Made by a program: the position numbers and the translations under genes. Below, in pieces: positions 21,780-32,633 of a DNA stretch of 64,000 bases (its first letter is position 1; the number at the start of each line of letters is the position of its first letter). The stretch spans positions 59,511,501 through 59,575,500 of the forward strand of contig JAZHRO010000012.1 in assembly GCA_037157565.1 (NCBI GenBank). Direction: 5' to 3'. The notes beneath the pieces are model-generated. The model was not told the origin of the DNA. It did not search any database and saw only the letters and a program-made list of their open reading frames with translations. Source of the stretch: Thalassia testudinum (taxonomy: Eukaryota > Streptophyta > Magnoliopsida > Alismatales > Hydrocharitaceae).

Positions 21780-21905
21780 ACGATACAAGTTCCACACAAC
21801 AATAAAATGAGACAAGTTTTGTACAACGATGAAATAAGATAAGTTCCACAAAACCAATTTTTGAGACAAGTTTCACAGAACAAATTTTTTGAGCCAAGTT
21901 CCACT
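21780..21905. repeat. Minisatellite, ~30-bp unit
   Basis: Repeats of AGACAAGTTCCAC followed by an AACAAT/AACCAA word, about four degenerate copies, ending GAGCCAAGTTCCACTG. Confidence 0.6.
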
Positions 21906-21973
21906 GATCATCTGGGACCAAATTTAATTTTCACTCCCTACACGAAAGTAAACCAAATTCTTTAGTAATGAAT

Positions 21974-22180
21974 TTAAATGACTTGCTTGGAAAATTTGTT
22001 TGTTTTGTTTATTGCATTAAAAATTAACGCATAACCAAATTTCATATAAGAAGAGCTAGATCTACCATCACTCCAAAAAATACTTCTCACAAGGCCAGTT
22101 TCATCAACTTGAAGTTTAAAGAAGAAAGTAGCATCAACAGTCATATTTTCTAAAAAAGATCTAACAACTACCGTACACAC
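21974..22180 (-). pseudogene. FAR1/FHY3-like (MULE) transposase fragment
   Basis: The minus frame contains FFFKLQVDETGLVRSIFWSD followed by GRSSSSYMKFG and NKTNKF. This matches the family pattern F(F/Y)-x-(hydrophobic)-D-x-(D/E)-x2-L-x2-(I/V)FW-x-D, then S-x3-Y-x2-FG, then T-NK(Y/F), which opens the MULE transposase core of FAR1-related proteins. Only about 65 residues remain; the SWIM zinc finger and catalytic Asp/Glu downstream are absent. It ends about 200 bases before the MITE at 22384, but there is no proof that the two belong together. Confidence 0.6.
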
Positions 22181-22383
22181 TTGGCCAAAATTATGTTTTT
22201 CTTTTGTTTTTAATTAAGTCCCTAAAATGGTGAATTATGACATTTTTTTCTCCAATTTCAATTAGTAAAACAACAATCTTTGATGGATGTGATTATGCGA
22301 TTTGTAAGGTGATAATAAAGTGTTGTTGTACACGAATACACGATTGTTTACAAAATTATAAAACTCTCAAAACAAATAAAAAT

Positions 22384-23317
22384 AGGATTTTTTACATGAA
22401 TGCTATTGAAATCTTTTGAAATTACTTAAATGTAATTCAATTCACTATATTTACAGATATGCCATTGAAAAAGTAGCATCATTTTTTTATTTGCCACTTT
22501 GTCAGCCATAACCGTTAAACTTAACGGTTTTGGATTGAAATGTAATAAAAAATTATTTTTTAGTTCTTATAATTTATTTTTTAGTCCTCAAATTTTTTTT
22601 TTGTTGTCAAATTTTATTTTTAAAATTTTCATCCCCTCCCTCCCCCCCCCCTCCCTCCCCCCTCCCCTCGCTAGTTTGCCTCCCTTGCTCTTCACCTTCG
22701 ACCACCTCCTCCACCCCCACTCTCCAACCTCCAACCACCTCCTCCGCCCCCTCTCTAACCACCACCTCCTCTTAACTACCTCCTCTCTTCTCGAACATAA
22801 CTAAGGGAGTAGAAACTTGCGCTCAGCCCCCTTGCGAGTAGAGAGAAAATAGGTGGGGGTCCTTACTTGAGTTGTACAATGCGTGAAAACTATGGGAAGG
22901 CCATTCAAAGTTTAGAGAATTCTTCGAAACTATGAGACAATATAAAAGACATGTAAAAATTGTGAAATAACCCTTGGATGTTTAGAGGTTTACCACGCAA
23001 CCCCCGCGTAAGAGAAGGGGGAGGAGGTGGTTGGAGGTGAGGAGGAAAGGAGGTGAACTGGCGAGGGGAGGGGGTAAAAATTAAAAAAATAAATTTGACA
23101 ACAAAAAAATTGAGGACTAAAAAATAAACTTTGAGGACTAAAAATTAATTTTTTTATTACATTTCAATCTAAAATTGTTAAGTTTAACGATTATAGTTGA
23201 CGGAGTGGCAAATATGTAAACGGCGCTACTTTTTCAATGGTATATCTGTAAATATGGTGAATTGAATGGCATTTAAGTAATTTTGAAAGATTTCAGTGGC
23301 ATTAATGTAAAAAACCT
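22384..23317. mobile_element. Mutator-type MITE with long terminal inverted repeats
   Basis: The first and last ~400 bases are inverted copies: AGGATTTTTTACAT... on the left against ...ATGTAAAAAACCT on the right, then shared words GAATTCAATTCAC-like, GCCATTGAAAAAGTAGC, CCGTTAAACTTAACG and, in the middle, a C-rich/G-rich pair (22625-22680 versus 23025-23070). ATAAAAAT flanks both ends (22376-22383 and 23318-23325), an 8-bp duplication in the MULE range. It encodes nothing. With arms of this length nearly the whole element can fold into one hairpin. Confidence 0.85.
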
Positions 23318-23849
23318 ATAAAAATAAGTATAGTGGGAGTTCGAGTTGTCCTAAGGGAGGAAAAATTATTCAAATCACTAATTATTGATCGAAACTAGTT
23401 TTTTTGGATTTCGGGAAAGTTTTCATATTTTTGTGTATTTTTTTATTCAAGAAGACCGGAGGTTAGACCTAAAAACTAAGAGCAGACTATAAAATAAGGG
23501 TTAAAACATAAAAATAATAAGAAATAATTTCATGCAAATCTAAAAATTCTAACAAAATTTAGGAAGAAGGAAAACTACCTAACTAAGAATCCTACTAAAA
23601 TTCACAACAAAATTCATACTATAGTGCATGCAGTAAAATTTTAAACTATGAGAGACTAGATGGCAACAATATAAGGACCAAAATGAAAATGAATTTTATC
23701 TTTTTTTTAAAGTGAATTGATGTACGAAATTTAGTAAGAACTAAACCTACCAAACAGGTTTTTTGGAATGGGGTAACAACTTAAGGACCAAAACATAATA
23801 ATGCTTATTACATGAGGACATGTTTGCTTCATTAAACAACAATAAAGAT
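23318..23849. other. AT-rich spacer
   Basis: Apart from the right target duplication at its start I see no gene or element end. One T-run (23699) and one A-rich run. Confidence 0.45.
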
Positions 23850-24420
23850 ATATAGAGTGGGGCATGCCCACATATTTTTTTTGGAGTACACCTAGTATTG
23901 AACAATTGGGGTTGGGGGGAGGGGTGCATCCACATTTATTTTGAGCAAGTCCAGCAATAAGTTGGGGAGGATAAGATGGTGCACATCCACTTTTCTTGAA
24001 GAACATTCAACACTGGGTTAAGATGATGCACATCCATTTTCTTCAAGCACATCTAGCACTGAATTGGAGTGGGGAGGGTGTACGAATAATGTGGTGCATG
24101 AAAATGGTTAAGGCATAGAGTGGAACACATCCAAATTTTTTTAAAACACATCCAACATTGGGTTGAGGAGAGGCTTAGGAGGGGGGGTTAGGTTGACACA
24201 CATCCCCTTTTGTTGAAGCACATTCAACACTATGTTAAGAGGGGGGATAGTGGTAAGTTGGAGCACATCCATGTTTTCGTGAGCACGTGCAGCACCAAGT
24301 GGGGCATGTTAATATTTGTTTTGAGCATGTGGAGCATGAAGTAGGCAGGGGTTGGTAGGTTCCAGTACATCCATTTTTTGAAACATGTTTGGTACATCCT
24401 TGTCCTCTATTGGTACCCAT
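23850..24420. repeat. Degenerate minisatellite, ~65-bp unit
   Basis: About eight imperfect units with the pattern GCACATCCA, T-run, GAAGCACAT, CCAACACTGGGTT, G-rich end (clear copies near 23925, 23978, 24029, 24124, 24198, 24262). The 135-aa minus frame over it is a product of the repeat, being Cys/His/Thr-rich in step with the units. Confidence 0.7.
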
Positions 24421-26871
24421 AAACCACGTCGATCGCCTTTCCACCCCATTTTTCCTACACCACCTCCATTCTCTCATCTTCTCCTCTTTGAGAACCACCA
24501 CCATGCAATAGCAACAGTGGCAATGTGGTAGAGTAAGATAGCTACAATGGTAACATGGTCGGTTGACTTGGTGGATGATGGTGATGTAGTTAGGTGACTT
24601 GGTGGAGCACAACAGCAACGGTGGTGGCAAGACTATCACCATGGTGTTTCGTTGTGGACGTGCTCTGACATCACCATCATCTTACTTCACCATCGTGCTT
24701 GGCTTCCATGCTCCCAACTTCTAGCACATCTCCTGTTGGATTGGCACGTCTACAAGGTGGGGGGAGGGAGGGGGCGTGGGGTAAAGGGAGGGGGGCAAGA
24801 GAGGGGAGCAAAGGGGGGAAATCAATTTTGAGTGTATATTTATAATAGTGGCTTGCATATGAGATGTTGCATGTTACAACTTATATTTACTAATGCCCTT
24901 CATTCAATGACAATCTTCACTAGAATTCTGTCATGATTGCTATAGAGAGGGATCTCCAATAACAATGGTAATCCTCAATTTGACAGATGCCTTGAAGGAG
25001 CTTCACAAAAATGGACCTTGACTCTAGCTTTAATCTTCTTGGAAGTGATTGCCTACTTATGTTACTCTATATATGGCAATGTTTCCATATACAGTTCTTG
25101 TCTAAGAACCATGCTATTTTGCTATCGCCTAGTAGCAAAAAATCCAAAAAACATGTCTATAGTAATACAATCTTGTGCTTAAATTCATAATTGCATCTAC
25201 TACCAATTAGTTCTACAACATCCTAGTAAAGGAAAAAGAAAGGTAATGGAAAACAAATAACTAAAATCTAAATTTTGAACTTTCTTGAAAAAGAAAGGAA
25301 AGAGTACAAGATCGAAGAAAACAATACTAAATAAAATGGAAAGCAAGAAATAAACTAACTAGTTAGAAAAGTCCAACAATCCTATTACAATGCAGAACGC
25401 GGACCATCATCTTCTGCTATTGCAACTGTAGTAGCAGGTGTTGCTACTCACTAGAACTTGAGTACGAACACTCACTAGAACCTGAGTACGAATAGTAAAA
25501 TAAGTAAAAGCTGAGTAGAGTAGCAAATACAAAGTGAAAATTAGAGAAGCTATGAGAAATCAAGAGATTGATACTTACTCATATTAGTTAACGTTAATTA
25601 CTCGATTATTACTTCATTTTCCAGTTGTCTATGCCTTCTCATTTTATGGCTATCATTAACTCTATCTTTTCCTTGAAAGGTGCGAGGTGATATCATTGCG
25701 ATATCCCAGTCGGTAAGATCAATATGAAGCATTTTCTTGGCTAAGAAATTGACCCATACCTATCCTACAACTTAGTTAATTGCCTAGGGGTCTCTATTTA
25801 GGCAAAGTGGTGACTTGAGCTCGTGTGTTACACATCTAAAGCATACGAAATAAAGAAGAGGTAGAATGCTTCCTTTTTTTTGAAAGATTGTCCATTATAG
25901 GGATATTGAATATGGTGTAGCAAGAAGAGAAGCCAAGAAATGAAGTGAATTAAATAACAAAAATGCATGGTAACAATGTGAAATAAAGAATAGATAATGA
26001 CTTTAACACATAGTAGATATTTCTATTTGAATCTCATCAACAAATCGCCAATAAATATTTGATATTGACTGAAAGTAAATTTTCTCTATAACTTAATAGA
26101 GAAAATATTTAGACGTTTGACACTTAATTCATTGTATTAAGAAAAGTTAAATCGTAAAATGCTAAATATAACTTATTTTAATGCTATTAGATTCATTTAA
26201 GAATTTGGTTCGCATCTCGCTCCAATCAAGTGATTCTCTGATCAATTGACTTGCTACCTGTGACAAGCTCTTAGGTTTGCATCTCCACCCTTGATCTAGT
26301 GGTTCTCCGATGAGTACCTTTCGATGCAGCAAGCCGTGTGGTCATCATGCCTCAAGCTTGCCGATGAAATGTAAGTCCTGATTATGATGTTGTCCTTGAT
26401 ATATATCCAAGTGTAACAATGGAAAAAATTAAGATAAATAAAAAAAAGTTTAAAAAAAAGATTCCTTTAAGAATTTTAACTTATCATTATTTACTTTTTG
26501 ATATGTGGGGAAAAGTTTAAACATATATATACGAGAGAAATATGTCCAAATTAAAGCATATATATATATTAAGAAAAGTTATGTAAACATGTCTCCACCC
26601 AAATCATATTCTCCACACGAAGGACCTCTCCATCTATTTCTCTCGTTTGTGTTGATTTTGGCTTTCCGTACTCTTTTTCATTTTTTCTTACCCAATTTAC
26701 CTCCTGACATTTATCTCCTCCTTGCCTCCTCACCCTCTATGCATAGGTGTCATTGTCCCTCGTTGGTTCTCTTTACGCCCCTCACTTTGTGCTCGACCAT
26801 CCATTCAATTCTCCACTCTAGTCTCTACCAACCCCCTTCGTACCATTGTGATCATTGTTGCTATTATATAA
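24421..26871. other. AT-rich intergenic stretch
   Basis: No supported gene. A segment at about 25435-25520 has CTGAGTAGAGTAGCAA, similar to CTGAGTAGAGTGGTAAC in the T1 LTR, so 25380-25870 may be an old Tekay LTR remnant; this is tentative. G-rich run at 24760-24800 and A-rich runs near 26435. Confidence 0.45.
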
Positions 26872-27135
26872 AAATTAAGAGAAACCTTCTTTCTTATATA
26901 TAATCTTAGTATAAAATACATGCATAGTCTAGTTTAAATCAAAATGATAGAAGTCTTTATTACTTTTACTGAAGTCCACTTAAACGGGAAAGAATTCCAT
27001 GAAATCATATTAAGTTGTCATAGTGCTAAGTAAAATAAAAATTCAATGATTCTAGCAATTAATTACCTAAAAGCAAACTCAATTGACTACTGTAATTTCA
27101 TAAGTTGGGAAAATTTTAGGATTAGAATACATTTA
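26872..27135 (-). repeat. Second copy of the NLR 3' flank (partial)
   Basis: Matches both 18706-19000 and 27143-27480: ordered words GAAACCTTCT, AGTATAAAATRCATGC, TTTAAATCAAAATGATA, CATGAAATCATATTAAGTTG, TTAGGATTAGAATACATTTAATAGAAATAA. It then jumps back to the start of the unit at 27143, so copies 2 and 3 are in direct tandem. Confidence 0.75.
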
Positions 27136-27142
27136 ATAGAAA

Positions 27143-27241
27143 TAATCTAAGTATATATAAAATGCATCCAAGCACTTGCTGAAATCAAAATGATATATTT
27201 CTTTATAACTTTTTTGCACTTGATCCCAATACTAAAGTCCA

Positions 27242-27294
<53 letters not shown>

Positions 27295-27635
27295 CATGAA
27301 ATCATATTAAGTTGAACTATATATTTCATTAATCCTAAGTAAAACAAAATTTAAATGATTCTATCAATTACGTACCTAGCTAGAAGTGAACCCTATAATA
27401 TAAAATTCCATTGACTACTGGCGTTTCATATGTTGGGAAAATTTTAGAATAAGGATATATGCATTTAATAGAAATAAAAGAAGTACTGAAATTAATCCCC
27501 AATATACATATATATATCTTCTAACATATTTAATGTCACAGCAATCAAATGGAATGACGATGCATGCATATCATACATGTTAAATTTTGTAATCAAAAGC
27601 ATATACTTTTGTAGGCATCCTGATACACATGGAAA
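27143..27635 (-). repeat. Third copy of the unit: 3' flank of the intact NLR
   Basis: The copy attached to the living gene; probably holds its 3' UTR and polyadenylation region (TTTAATAGAAATAAAAG etc. on the plus strand). It differs from the other copies by a 47-bp TA microsatellite (27246-27292). Confidence 0.75.
27246..27292. repeat. (TA)n microsatellite
   Basis: About 23 uninterrupted TA units replacing a short TATATGGGAAAG-like segment of the other two copies. Confidence 0.95.
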
Positions 27636-30600
27636 TCACGTAGCATTACCATCACGTTGGAGGAGGGGGCAATCCGCGATGCATTGGCCTTTATCTTTCA
27701 ACGAGGGAGGGAGTTCCGGTAAAGCCTTGAGGTCCTTGCATGAGTAAAGTTGTAGCATCTCCAGTGAGTGTAGATCCCATAGTGGTATATAGGGAGGCCA
27801 GGAGCTTCCCTTGGCATTCCTAATGCATATTTCTCTAATGGACGACAGCTTTTGGAACCACGACATCATCCACTTCCGTTTATAATCAGACATATCAAGA
27901 TCAAAGTTCCAGGACATTAAGTAGAGCTCAACAAGGCTGTGAGGATCCACTATTTGAAGAAATTCCCAACTATCGGTTCCAAGATATTGAAGATTTTGCA
28001 AGGCGTACTCGTTGGCCGCTCTCACCTCGGATGTCCATCGTCCATAGAAATTCATTTCCGTTAGATCTTGCAATCCTTTAAATACATTGATTTTATCGCA
28101 GTTTTCAATAAACATCTGCTTTAGAGACGGGAGATTAGATAGGTAAATCTGTTGGAGATTCCTACAGTCATGTATTGTCAACTGCTTTAACAAGACGGCA
28201 TTCTGGATCTGCAGTGACTCGAGATCATACAGGCGAGAGACTCCTAAATGTTCTAGTTTATCATATGAGCTAATAGCAAGATCGATGCAAGGACAATCTT
28301 TGATACGCAGCTCTTTTAGAGACTGAAGACCAACACAGTCATGTGTTGACTCTTCACCTTCATCATTACTGCTGCAGCATCCCCACACTTCGGGAAGGAC
28401 AGTTAATCCCACTGTATCTATTTCCAACTCCTCGAGAGATGGGGGTATATGAGGCAGACGTCCCAACTTCTTACATCTTTCAACAACTAACCTTTGCAGG
28501 GAAGGAAAATACTTTTTCTGAGACTTGTCACCAGAAACTATTAGTTCTTCCCATTCCTCCCATACATTCATGTCTTCTAAATAAAGCTCTTTCAAAGATG
28601 GGAATACCTCCACTAGATCTCGATCGGTGCCATAGAATTCTTTATCTATCCGGTCTATTTTGTTTGCATTCTTGATTCTCAAGTACTCGAGGTTAGGAAG
28701 GTGCCCAAGAGGTGGTAGCTTCTCCAAAGAGTTGCAGTTGTACAGAACAAGTGAAACTATATTCAGGAGGTAGTACCCTCTCGTCCAAGTCGGCAATTCA
28801 TGTCCATGGTAATTCTTTATTTCTAGTTTTTTCAAGTACCTGTGAGGCTGGAGGCTATTAAATACCTCTATTTCCAATGTGTTGTTCTCGATGGCTGCAT
28901 GTGTATCTTCGTCCTCATCCTCAGTATCCAAAACTAGCTCTTCGAGGTGCACTTTGTTCTCTAACTGTGCATCACGAGCCCATCGGGTTTCCTGTACATG
29001 GCGAAGACCACTGACCAGCAGCTTCCCTCGAAGTTGTCTCAGATTCCCAAGCTCCCTTATGCATTTCCCATTGTCCTTGAACAAGCAAAATCTACCACCA
29101 ATGTTCTGAAGCGATGTCAGCCCTCCGATTCTAGTGATTCCTGATATGTAGTCTCCTGCCGATAGATGACGCAGCTGGACAAGCTTCCACATACCGTCCG
29201 GAAGACGCACCTTTTCCTTGGGCAAAATAAGCACTTGGAGATTATACAAATTGCACAATGACTGGGGTAAAGCATCGATGGATAAGCCTATGAGAGATAA
29301 ATGGCGAAGATGCATCATTTTAGTGAAGCTTGCTTTGAGAGTCTTGAATAGTGTCCTCACATCAACATCATCATGATCACCTCGGAGACGCAGGATCCTA
29401 ACGGTCCTCAGTTGATCCCCTAGGATTTTTACATGAGAAGGATTCCACGTCATGAAAGTGCGCAGCTTCTTGATATGTGAATAGTTTTCTGGTAATTCTA
29501 CGTGGTCTCCAAGATACACATGATGCATGGCCTGTGGCTCCGAAAAACTCTCTATCTCCCCTTCTAATTTAAAGAAATAGACTCCTGCAGATACCTCTGT
29601 GGCAAAATCATGGATCAAATCATGCATTATATAGTAATCATCATTAGCATCAACACCACCACGTTGAATGAGGGATACTTTAACTAGAACATCCAAATAG
29701 TTTTCTGCAATTTCTTCCAGTGTCTGACCACCGATGTCGCCTCCTTTACGTTGCACGACGTAACCATTTGCCATCCAGACTGAAATCACTCCCCTTTTAT
29801 ACATCCCGTAATCCTTGGGGAAAAAGGATAAACAAGAGAAGCATTGCTTCAAATGATTGGGGAGAGGAAGATAGCTCCACTTCATTACTGACATGATATG
29901 TTCTTTACCTGTCTCCTCGATGTCTTGGAGTGCTCTCCTCCATCTGCTCTCCTTGGTTTCATCCCTCAGCGAGGACCCAATAAGCCTTGCTGCTAAAGGA
30001 AGTCCTTTCACCTTCTTTTCAACAACCTCCCGGGTAATACTCTCCAAACTACTACTACTTCCACGTGAAGTTGAGGGAAATCCATTTGGAAAAGCATATC
30101 TGTGAAGAATCTCCAAGCAGTCCTCGTCACGAAGGAGACTTAATCTAAGCATTTTGGAGGGCACATCTCCCAATTCTTTCACGACATCCTCATCTCGAGT
30201 GGTGATGATAACTCGGCTCCCAGCATCCCCGTAACTAAGTGGTGTCCACAGTGCATCCCAGTCGCGTATCTTCCCTTTCCAAGCATCATCTAACACAATC
30301 AAAAACCTTTTATTCTTCACAGCCGATTGAAGGTCTTCTGCTTTAATATCCCCAGTCTTCTGTAGGATCTTGCCCATAACTCTTTTTACATCATGTTCCC
30401 TGTCTCCCACGCATACCCACATCTTGAACTGAAAATGCTCATCCATCTTTGGATCACGAAGGATGTCTTGAGCGAAAGTGGTCTTACCCAACCCTCCCAT
30501 CCCAGTTATGACAATCACTAATAGTTTAGATGGAGGGCTTAACAGAGCCTCTTTGATCACCCATTCCTTCTCCCTATCTCTCCCCGCCATTTGGAAGTCT

Positions 30601-31181
30601 TTCTTGAGCATCGCTTTAGTCACCTCCCTTCCGCTACCAGTGTTCACAGCCGCCCCCCCATCTCCTTTGTCTTCCAACCCACGCATCGCCTCCTTCACAA
30701 ACTCCTCTATCCTCTGCTGCGCATCCTTCACTTTCTTTAGCTCACGATACAACACCCTGATCTTGTGCGCAATCTTCACTCTCGGGAAGAGTTGTGGCCG
30801 ATTATGGTTGTGGTGGAAAGAAGAGAAAGGGAAGCGGAGAAGTGGGCGTACCACTAGGTTATTTTGCCTTCGCTGCTGGTGCTTCAGACGACGTTGAGCA
30901 GCTTTGGTCTCGTACTCGTCCAGGATGTCTTCCGCATCATAAGTAAACTGCTCGAGGCCTTTGACGTAGTCCTCCCACTCAAGCTTTGACTCTTCAGCAT
31001 CCACAAACTGCGCTCGTGCGTTCAGCACCAGCTCCTTCACTTTCGGCAGGATTCTTCGCAAGAACTTGATCTCCCCGTCGATAGACAAGACGGAAGAGAT
31101 TTTATTGTACATGACGGGAATGATCCTCACAAACAGCTCCTCCAGAGCTTTCGTTGCCACTGCCGTCGCAACAGCCTCCAT
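27636..31181 (-). CDS. CC-NB-LRR (NLR) disease-resistance protein, 1181 aa
   Basis: Intracellular immune receptor expected to sense pathogen effectors and switch by ADP/ATP exchange. Residues 1-165 form an Rx-type coiled coil with the EDVID-type motif DAEDILDEY (82-90). The NB-ARC domain follows: P-loop GMGGLGKTT (227-235), RNBS-A near 252, kinase-2 LIVLDDAW (294-301; final W marks the non-TIR class), RNBS-B GSRVIITTRD (321-330), GLPLA (393-397), RNBS-D CFSCLSFFPKDY (447-458), MHD 519-521. Residues from about 550 are leucine-rich repeats including an R13L1-type segment (RELGNLRQLRGKLLVSGL, about 700). No TIR, RPW8 or integrated decoy domain is seen. The frame is one exon with all NB-ARC motifs canonical, so it looks functional. 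ATG 31181 is chosen because the CC domain starts there. It is the closest in kind to RGA2/RPP13-like NLRs; no specific name is justified. Relicts of a paralogue lie 8 kb downstream. Confidence 0.95.
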   Translation of the reverse strand: MEAVATAVATKALEELFVRIIPVMYNKISSVLSIDGEIKFLRRILPKVKELVLNARAQFVDAEESKLEWEDYVKGLEQFTYDAEDILDEYETKAAQRRLKHQQRRQNNLVVRPLLRFPFSSFHHNHNRPQLFPRVKIAHKIRVLYRELKKVKDAQQRIEEFVKEAMRGLEDKGDGGAAVNTGSGREVTKAMLKKDFQMAGRDREKEWVIKEALLSPPSKLLVIVITGMGGLGKTTFAQDILRDPKMDEHFQFKMWVCVGDREHDVKRVMGKILQKTGDIKAEDLQSAVKNKRFLIVLDDAWKGKIRDWDALWTPLSYGDAGSRVIITTRDEDVVKELGDVPSKMLRLSLLRDEDCLEILHRYAFPNGFPSTSRGSSSSLESITREVVEKKVKGLPLAARLIGSSLRDETKESRWRRALQDIEETGKEHIMSVMKWSYLPLPNHLKQCFSCLSFFPKDYGMYKRGVISVWMANGYVVQRKGGDIGGQTLEEIAENYLDVLVKVSLIQRGGVDANDDYYIMHDLIHDFATEVSAGVYFFKLEGEIESFSEPQAMHHVYLGDHVELPENYSHIKKLRTFMTWNPSHVKILGDQLRTVRILRLRGDHDDVDVRTLFKTLKASFTKMMHLRHLSLIGLSIDALPQSLCNLYNLQVLILPKEKVRLPDGMWKLVQLRHLSAGDYISGITRIGGLTSLQNIGGRFCLFKDNGKCIRELGNLRQLRGKLLVSGLRHVQETRWARDAQLENKVHLEELVLDTEDEDEDTHAAIENNTLEIEVFNSLQPHRYLKKLEIKNYHGHELPTWTRGYYLLNIVSLVLYNCNSLEKLPPLGHLPNLEYLRIKNANKIDRIDKEFYGTDRDLVEVFPSLKELYLEDMNVWEEWEELIVSGDKSQKKYFPSLQRLVVERCKKLGRLPHIPPSLEELEIDTVGLTVLPEVWGCCSSNDEGEESTHDCVGLQSLKELRIKDCPCIDLAISSYDKLEHLGVSRLYDLESLQIQNAVLLKQLTIHDCRNLQQIYLSNLPSLKQMFIENCDKINVFKGLQDLTEMNFYGRWTSEVRAANEYALQNLQYLGTDSWEFLQIVDPHSLVELYLMSWNFDLDMSDYKRKWMMSWFQKLSSIREICIRNAKGSSWPPYIPLWDLHSLEMLQLYSCKDLKALPELPPSLKDKGQCIADCPLLQRDGNAT

Positions 31182-31687
31182 GATTGCTTGTTCAACCGCC
31201 TCCTACTGCTGCTGCTCTCTTTCTTTTTTTTTGAGTAATTGATAATTTTACTCAAGTGTCCACCGGCCAAATAAATCTGGGTACAACACCATTCAATCAG
31301 ATTTACATGGTATAGTAGGGCGAGAACACCCTATACAGCAGAATTTACAGACAGAAAGGAAAGTTAAAGGAGTAGCCATAGATTATTTCTCTACCAAGGA
31401 CATTAGCAGGTTTGCGGCCTGATTAGTTCCTGATCTCTCTCTGTTTCAAGCAAACACAAAATGAGTGAGGATGCTACGGATGACAGCGCGGGAATCTAAT
31501 GGTGCCAAGCCATTAATGGCTGCAATTGCAAGCTCTTTCTCACCAATTCTACGTTGACCGATCTGCTACAACCGGCCCGGACTCCCATGGTAATCAATGG
31601 GCACCACGCCAATAAGCTCTTGCTAATGCGGTATTCGACGTAACTGTCAGCACAGCACACCAATTTGAAGCTGTAGTAATGGCTAGA
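31182..31687 (-). mobile_element. Probable LINE-like 3' end upstream of the NLR
   Basis: On the minus strand a degraded frame with TNQAANLLMS (about 31410-31440) resembles the H-x-REXN-x2-AD-x-LA tail of LINE RNase H domains. It is followed by a gene-end-like stretch and an A-run (31224-31235 read as AAAAAAAAAGAAAG). Only about 45 bases separate this A-run from the NLR ATG. The assignment rests on one short motif and the A-tail; an unrelated old gene end is possible. Confidence 0.35.
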
Positions 31688-32125
31688 TGTTAAGGAATAT
31701 TCTATCAATGGCACATCTTGCAATTAGCCATAGAATGGTAGCCATATTTTGAGATTATTATAACCTCTGTACTACAGCTGTGCTGCCAATAAATATACAT
31801 CGGTGGTAGACGTGTGAATCGTGTTCCTCTCCTCTATTTTCTTCTCCATTCTTATCATATTCTAGATGGCATCAGAGGCCGTGAGTTGCAATTCATGTCC
31901 TCCCTCTCTTCCGAGAGTATTCTACTAAAACTATCAGCAACCGCTCCTTTGATCTAGTTTTCTCTTATGCTTGGACTTCTCTATTATATTGCAGTGATGG
32001 ATTCAAATATGCGATAACATTCATTGACGATTGTACGAAATAGGCACGGATCTATCCGTTAACACAGAAAACCGATGCTTATATGAGACTTTCATTCAAT
32101 TCTACACATTTGTTAAAAATCAATT
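31688..32125 (+). mobile_element. Copia retrotransposon remnant (LTR, primer site, integrase piece)
   Basis: TGTTAAGGAATATTC at 31688 looks like a Copia LTR start, and the AATAAATA / GTGGTAGACGTG stretch near 31790-31815 like its R-U5. TGGCATCAGAGGC (31867-31879) is a tRNA-iMet-type primer site. After a large internal deletion, 31938-32125 reads as the integrase core with DGFKYAITFIDDCTK and ARIYPLTQKTDA, one TAG between them. LTR about 170 bp, short as in Ale-type elements (tentative). Confidence 0.65.
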
Positions 32126-32341
32126 TAATATATGATTACATCAGTAATTTTATATAATTTTTTATTTATTTTTAGGATATTTTTTAGATTTTTATTTTAT
32201 ATTTTTAAGCAATCTAATTTCTTTAACTTTTAATGTAAGACGGGGAAAATAAATGAAAAACATATCAATATGATAGTAAAATAATAATAATAATAAAGAA
32301 AATAAGAGGAAAAGACGAGTGGAGTAAAGAAAAGAAATTAA

Positions 32342-32371
<30 letters not shown>
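32342..32371. repeat. (AAT)n microsatellite
   Basis: About ten AAT units; a shorter AAT run lies at 32283-32297 and a (CT)n run at 32420-32435. Confidence 0.9.
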
Positions 32372-32373
<2 letters not shown>

Positions 32374-32633
32374 AAATGTTTCCCACCCCCGATCAGTAAC
32401 CAAACCAAAGAAGTCAGGTTCTCTCTCTCTCTCTCCATGTTTTTTGTCTCGTTCAATTTGGGTCGACGGAAGAGGGCTCTAGGAATGGAAAGAAAAAAAA
32501 ATAAAAGAAAAGAAAAAAGGAATAGAATTGATAGAAATCTCATTTCTAATGGGATTAAACATCTAAAAAAAATTTCGTAACTTAAGGGAATGAAATTAAC
32601 CCTAATTTTAATATTTTTGAGATCTATGAAGGC

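Noticed and set aside
24235..24642. 135-aa Cys-rich minus frame resembling a small secreted protein
   Set aside because: The Cys/Thr pattern follows the minisatellite period and no signal peptide is present.
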